Part shown: one piece after another, positions 54,971 to 58,223 of the stretch
Layout: the number at the start of each line of letters is the position of its first letter
How positions within the stretch are numbered: the stretch's first letter is position 1
DNA from: Ichthyophthirius multifiliis
Lineage: Eukaryota > Ciliophora > Oligohymenophorea > Hymenostomatida
Assembly: GCF_000220395.1 (NCBI RefSeq)
Contig: NW_004087708.1
Coordinates: 1-58,223, forward strand
Direction of reading: 5' to 3'
Length of the DNA stretch: 58,223 nucleotides
Translations under genes and position numbers: made by a program
The notes under the pieces: generated by a model
What the model was told of the DNA's origin: nothing
The model's input: the letters and a program-made list of their open reading frames with translations, nothing else
Database searches by the model: none

Positions 54971-56470
54971 ATATAATATTTATTTCTCTATCTTTTTTTT
55001 TTAGAACAATAGTTGGACTATAATACATAAAAGCTGATGTCAGTTATGAATGTTATACAGATGAACATAATAAATGGATGCTTACGTTTATTTTACCTAT
55101 TTTATTTATTTGGGTATTTGGTATACCAGCTTACTTTATTTCTAACCTTTATAGAAATAGGACTAACGTAAATATTTAATGATATAAAATATTTATTTTT
55201 TTAATATTATTATAGTTGGATAAATTAAAAATTAAATATAAATTTGGATTTTTATATCATGAATATAAAAAAGAATCATATTTTTGGGAATTAATTAAAA
55301 TTTTCGAAAAAACCTTAGTAATTATATTTCTTAACATTTATGACTCTTACATAATAATTAAAGGAATTCTTGTTTTATTAATAATTTTTAACTATTATAT
55401 TTTATCTTTAAATTTTTAACCTTATTAAAATATAATTTTTAATAATATTGATAAATTATCAAGCTAAGTAGTTTTAATTTCTATTATTTTAGCATTGTTT
55501 GCTTATAAAAATTACTTTGAATATTTTATTTGGATTGCTTATATATTAATAGCATATATAAATTTATACTTTCTTTTTAAAATGATTTTAGTTTTAATGA
55601 ATGGATATTTAATAAAATATTAGCAACAACTTTTCAATATTTATTAAAAAATTAATTTAAAATTGCCAAAATTATCAAGACTATTAAAAGTAATTTATAT
55701 TATTAGTCAATTTTTGTTTTAATAAAAAAAAATAGTTACCTACTGTAAAACCACAAAGAATAAAATAATTATGGCAAGAATTAAAAAAATTTACTATCCA
55801 TGTTAAAAATAACTTAAATTAGGAAAAAATTGAATATTTTGAAGATATAAATAATAAAAACTAAACTAAAAATTATTCATATTTAAATAGATATCTGTAA
55901 TTTATTAAAAATAATATATTTTTTTTTATTTCTTATAAATATAGAAAGAATTATGACATATGTAAAACTAATTCATCAAATGAAAATAAGATATAATAAA
56001 AGTAATATAGATAAGAAACATATTTATAAAATACAAATCAAGATTAAATAACATCTAAATAAATCGATAAAATTAAATAAATGGAATAAGCGGAATAAAT
56101 GGAATAATCAGTTACACGTATTTATTTTACTTTGAAATATATAAATTTTAATAAATAATATTTTTTTTTAAAAAAAAATGAAGAAAAATATTATATTCAA
56201 ACAATGTTTTCAATTACAACGGCGACTAAAATAAATGAAAAAAATGCAACTTAATCTGAAATTCCAGCAAAGAAAATTTAAAATAATTTATATTAAAAAA
56301 AATTACTTGATAACAAATTAAATAAAAGTAAATCTAATGATGAATAAAAGGACTAAGGTTAAGTAAATAATCAAAAAAATCATATTAATATAAATGAAAT
56401 TGAATTATAAAATTAATAAACTTCTATAAAATCAGAGGAAAAAGAATAATTTTAGAAGTAAACAAAATGA
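47143..56470 (+). CDS. Giant Cys-rich, beta-helix-like multi-pass surface protein
   Basis: Predicted type I secretory start with a signal peptide (residues about 14-30, LIILITLVSFVISI). The first intron is 47259-47305. The ectodomain begins with furin/growth-factor-receptor-like Cys repeats (CSRNCIDCISADLCINC; CEKCPNNCEICKYIQ; CVSCNDGSQENKPCKAC) to about 49900. From about 50050 to 53700 is a long Asn/Ile/Phe-rich stretch of short strands, resembling a right-handed parallel beta-helix (PbH1). A second Cys-rich unit near 53950-54330 contains CHYCQAGKYSIIENSKFCKEC, cut here after 20 residues in the usual GCC2/GCC3 pattern, and then CPGGSEIQLNSGYFRRIPES. About eight hydrophobic helices follow (54330-55670). 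A Q-rich cytoplasmic tail ends at TGA 56468-56470. Late introns are 54859-55004, 55168-55215 and 55690-55735. This architecture is known as a large expanded family in Tetrahymena, Paramecium and Ichthyophthirius; the function is unknown. Several mid-gene introns were not placed exactly. Confidence 0.8.
54889..54978. repeat. (AT)n tract in intron of the surface-protein gene
   Basis: Interrupted AT dinucleotide repeat filling most of intron 54859-55004. Confidence 0.85.
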
Positions 56471-56777
56471 CATTTTAAACATAAATATATAACATTTTTT
56501 AAAAATAAAAATACTTATAAAACCAATAAATAGTTTATGTTTATTTATAAATAAAATCAATTTTATAAAAAAATTAATGTAATATTTTAAATCATTATTT
56601 AAAAATAAAAAATTGACAATTTTTTTATTTAAAATATTGATATATAAACAATTAACATATTAAATATTATATATATATATATATAAAGTAAATTAATATA
56701 ATAAAAGTATTTAAACCATTATCAATATTAATATTTTTTAAAATAAGGATATTTGTATTTGAAAAATTTTTCATAAA
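56471..56777. other. Convergent AT-rich intergenic region
   Basis: 307 bp between convergent stops, with an (AT)n tract near 56670-56686. No gene is seen; it should contain both 3' ends. Confidence 0.6.
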
Positions 56778-57836
56778 TCATTTATTATATATATATTTAG
56801 CATTAGTTAATTGTACATTAACAAAATTATTGTTTTGTGACACTATATTAACGCATTTTCCATTAAAATCTTCTTACTTAAGTTATTAAATTTAAATATC
56901 TTATTATTTTTTATTATTACAATTAATACATCTACACATTTCTGAACATTTTAAATTTGAAGCTAAACATTTACAATATCTATTTTAGCAATTACTTTTA
57001 GCACAAATACAGCCATTTTTTTATTTTTATTTATGTTTTTATTTTTATTTCTATTAATTATAAATTTATTATTATTATAATATAATTTGATCTTAAAATT
57101 ATTATTAATTTATTTATTTTTATTAATATTATTTATTATTTATACTATTTATTTTATATGTTTATTTTATATAAAAATCACAAATTTATTTTTCTGCTTA
57201 TTATGAATTGTTATTAATATTTTATTAATTATTTTCATTATATTAATTCTAATTTTGAACTTATTAAAATTAAATATTTTTATCTTTATAAAGTTCAATG
57301 TTTTTAAAACTTTACTCATTATTGCTTTTAGTGACACTTTCATATTCAAAAGTTTCAAAAGATATTGCATTTTTACTTTGCCTAATTCCTGATAAGCTTT
57401 CTTCATTAATGTTATTGTTAACAATATAATTATTTTGAAAATTATTTCCTATATTTTAATTTAATTATTAGTTTAAAATAAGATTATTTCCATTTTGTAA
57501 TCTTATTTAAGAAAATTTTTCTTAAGAAAACAAATTTTTGCTATTTTCATTATTAAAATTACTTTGAAATTCTTGTTCATAACTTTTATCTGCAAATTAA
57601 TTATTGATATTTCTGTAATTCATATCGTTTAGAAATTAAGATTAAGCGATATTAGGTAAAGAACACATATCTAATGAATCTCTATCTAAAATTTCGTAAT
57701 TTCCATAATTTGGTTGATTTAAAAAAAAATTGTTCTTGTCTTCAAAAAGTTTTTTCAAGAAATTGTCTTGTTTCATATTTTTTTAATTATTGTCTTTTAA
57801 ATTTAATTATTGATAATTTAAATTTTTTATATCCAT
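56778..57836 (-). CDS. LIN54/TSO1-like CXC-domain DNA-binding protein
   Basis: Predicted nuclear DNA-binding protein of the tesmin/TSO1/LIN54 group, whose members recognise CHR-type elements in MuvB/DREAM complexes. A single intronless frame of 352 aa runs from ATG 57834-57836 to TGA 56778-56780. The N-terminal three quarters are Asn/Gln-rich and polar, with pure Q tracts (for example near 57060-57130) and a basic KQKQKHKQKQK run just before the domain. Near residue 280 comes one CXC unit, GCICAKSNCQNRYCKCLASN followed by LKCSEMCRCINCNN. Its nine cysteines and the K-S-x-C-x-x-x-Y-C-x-C pattern match the family's second repeat. Animal and plant members carry two CXC units joined by an RNPxAFxPK linker; neither the other unit nor the linker is visible here. 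Confidence 0.88.
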
Positions 57837-58223
57837 TTTTTTTAACTTCTTTATATATAATAAATTATATATATTAATTTTAATTTTTTTTATATAATAG
57901 ATATTATTAAATTTTTGACTTATTTTAATTTGATTAATTATTTATTGATTTATATGTCTTTAAAATATTTTATTTTATATTTTAGTAACAAAATATGGAT
58001 TTTAAAAATATTTACTAATAATATAAAAAATATATAATTATAATTTTATTTAAAAAAGAGGTAATAATACTTATTTTGAGAATATTCATTTATATTTTAT
58101 TGATTATAGTTTTTGCATTTTAAATATAATGCATTATAATTATTAAAATTTTTTAATGTTTGTGGGGATAAATATATTTTTAATAAATTTATATAAAATA
58201 AAAAAATTATTATCAATAAATTT
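57837..58223. promoter_or_regulatory. AT-rich region upstream of the CXC gene
   Basis: 387 bp up to the window edge, likely holding the CXC gene's promoter. TATA-like runs are present; there is no recognisable gene and no telomeric repeat at the end. Confidence 0.5.

Overview
This window looks like macronuclear DNA of an oligohymenophorean ciliate. Base composition is extremely AT-rich. Long genes read through only if TAA and TAG encode glutamine, and TGA is the sole stop. Introns are mostly 25-185 nt, GT(A)...AG, with almost pure A/T interiors. AT richness of this degree, together with the gene style, resembles Ichthyophthirius multifiliis, but the genus is an inference. No telomeric G4T2 repeat, tRNA, rRNA, CRISPR, transposon or virus-like element was recognised.

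Layout, left to right: an AT-rich spacer (1-3091). The complete cytoplasmic dynein-2 heavy chain gene, the retrograde intraflagellar-transport motor (minus, 3092-16710). A CAMK-like protein kinase (minus, 18992-20692) divergent from a membrane-anchored histidine phosphatase / phosphoglycerate-mutase-like gene (plus, 21111-21938). An unidentified Q-rich gene (minus, about 23790-24490) divergent from a gene with an OTU-like segment and a cold-shock domain (plus, 24939-26513). An Atg14/UVRAG-like autophagy gene (minus, 28269-29452) divergent from the RNA polymerase subunit RPB8 (plus, 29662-30051). A compact KDM5-type JmjN-JmjC-C5HC2 histone demethylase (plus, 30953-32921). A guanylate-binding-protein GTPase with a long coiled coil (minus, 33242-37324). 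An RCC1-repeat protein with a long tail containing an IQ-like helix (minus, 37648-42842). An SV2/SVOP-like major-facilitator transporter (minus, 44098-45563). A very large Cys-rich, beta-helix-like, multi-pass surface protein (plus, 47143-56470). A LIN54/TSO1-like CXC-domain protein (minus, 56778-57836).

These are housekeeping, ciliary, chromatin, autophagy and surface genes on both strands, without operons; no single pathway unites them. A recurrent technical feature is that several genes need exactly one extra A/T inside a homopolymer to stay in frame, always with the same sign. This fits base under-calling in the assembly better than biology. Exact exon ends are given only where splice sites were read directly. 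All functional calls rest on reading translated motifs by eye, with no database search.
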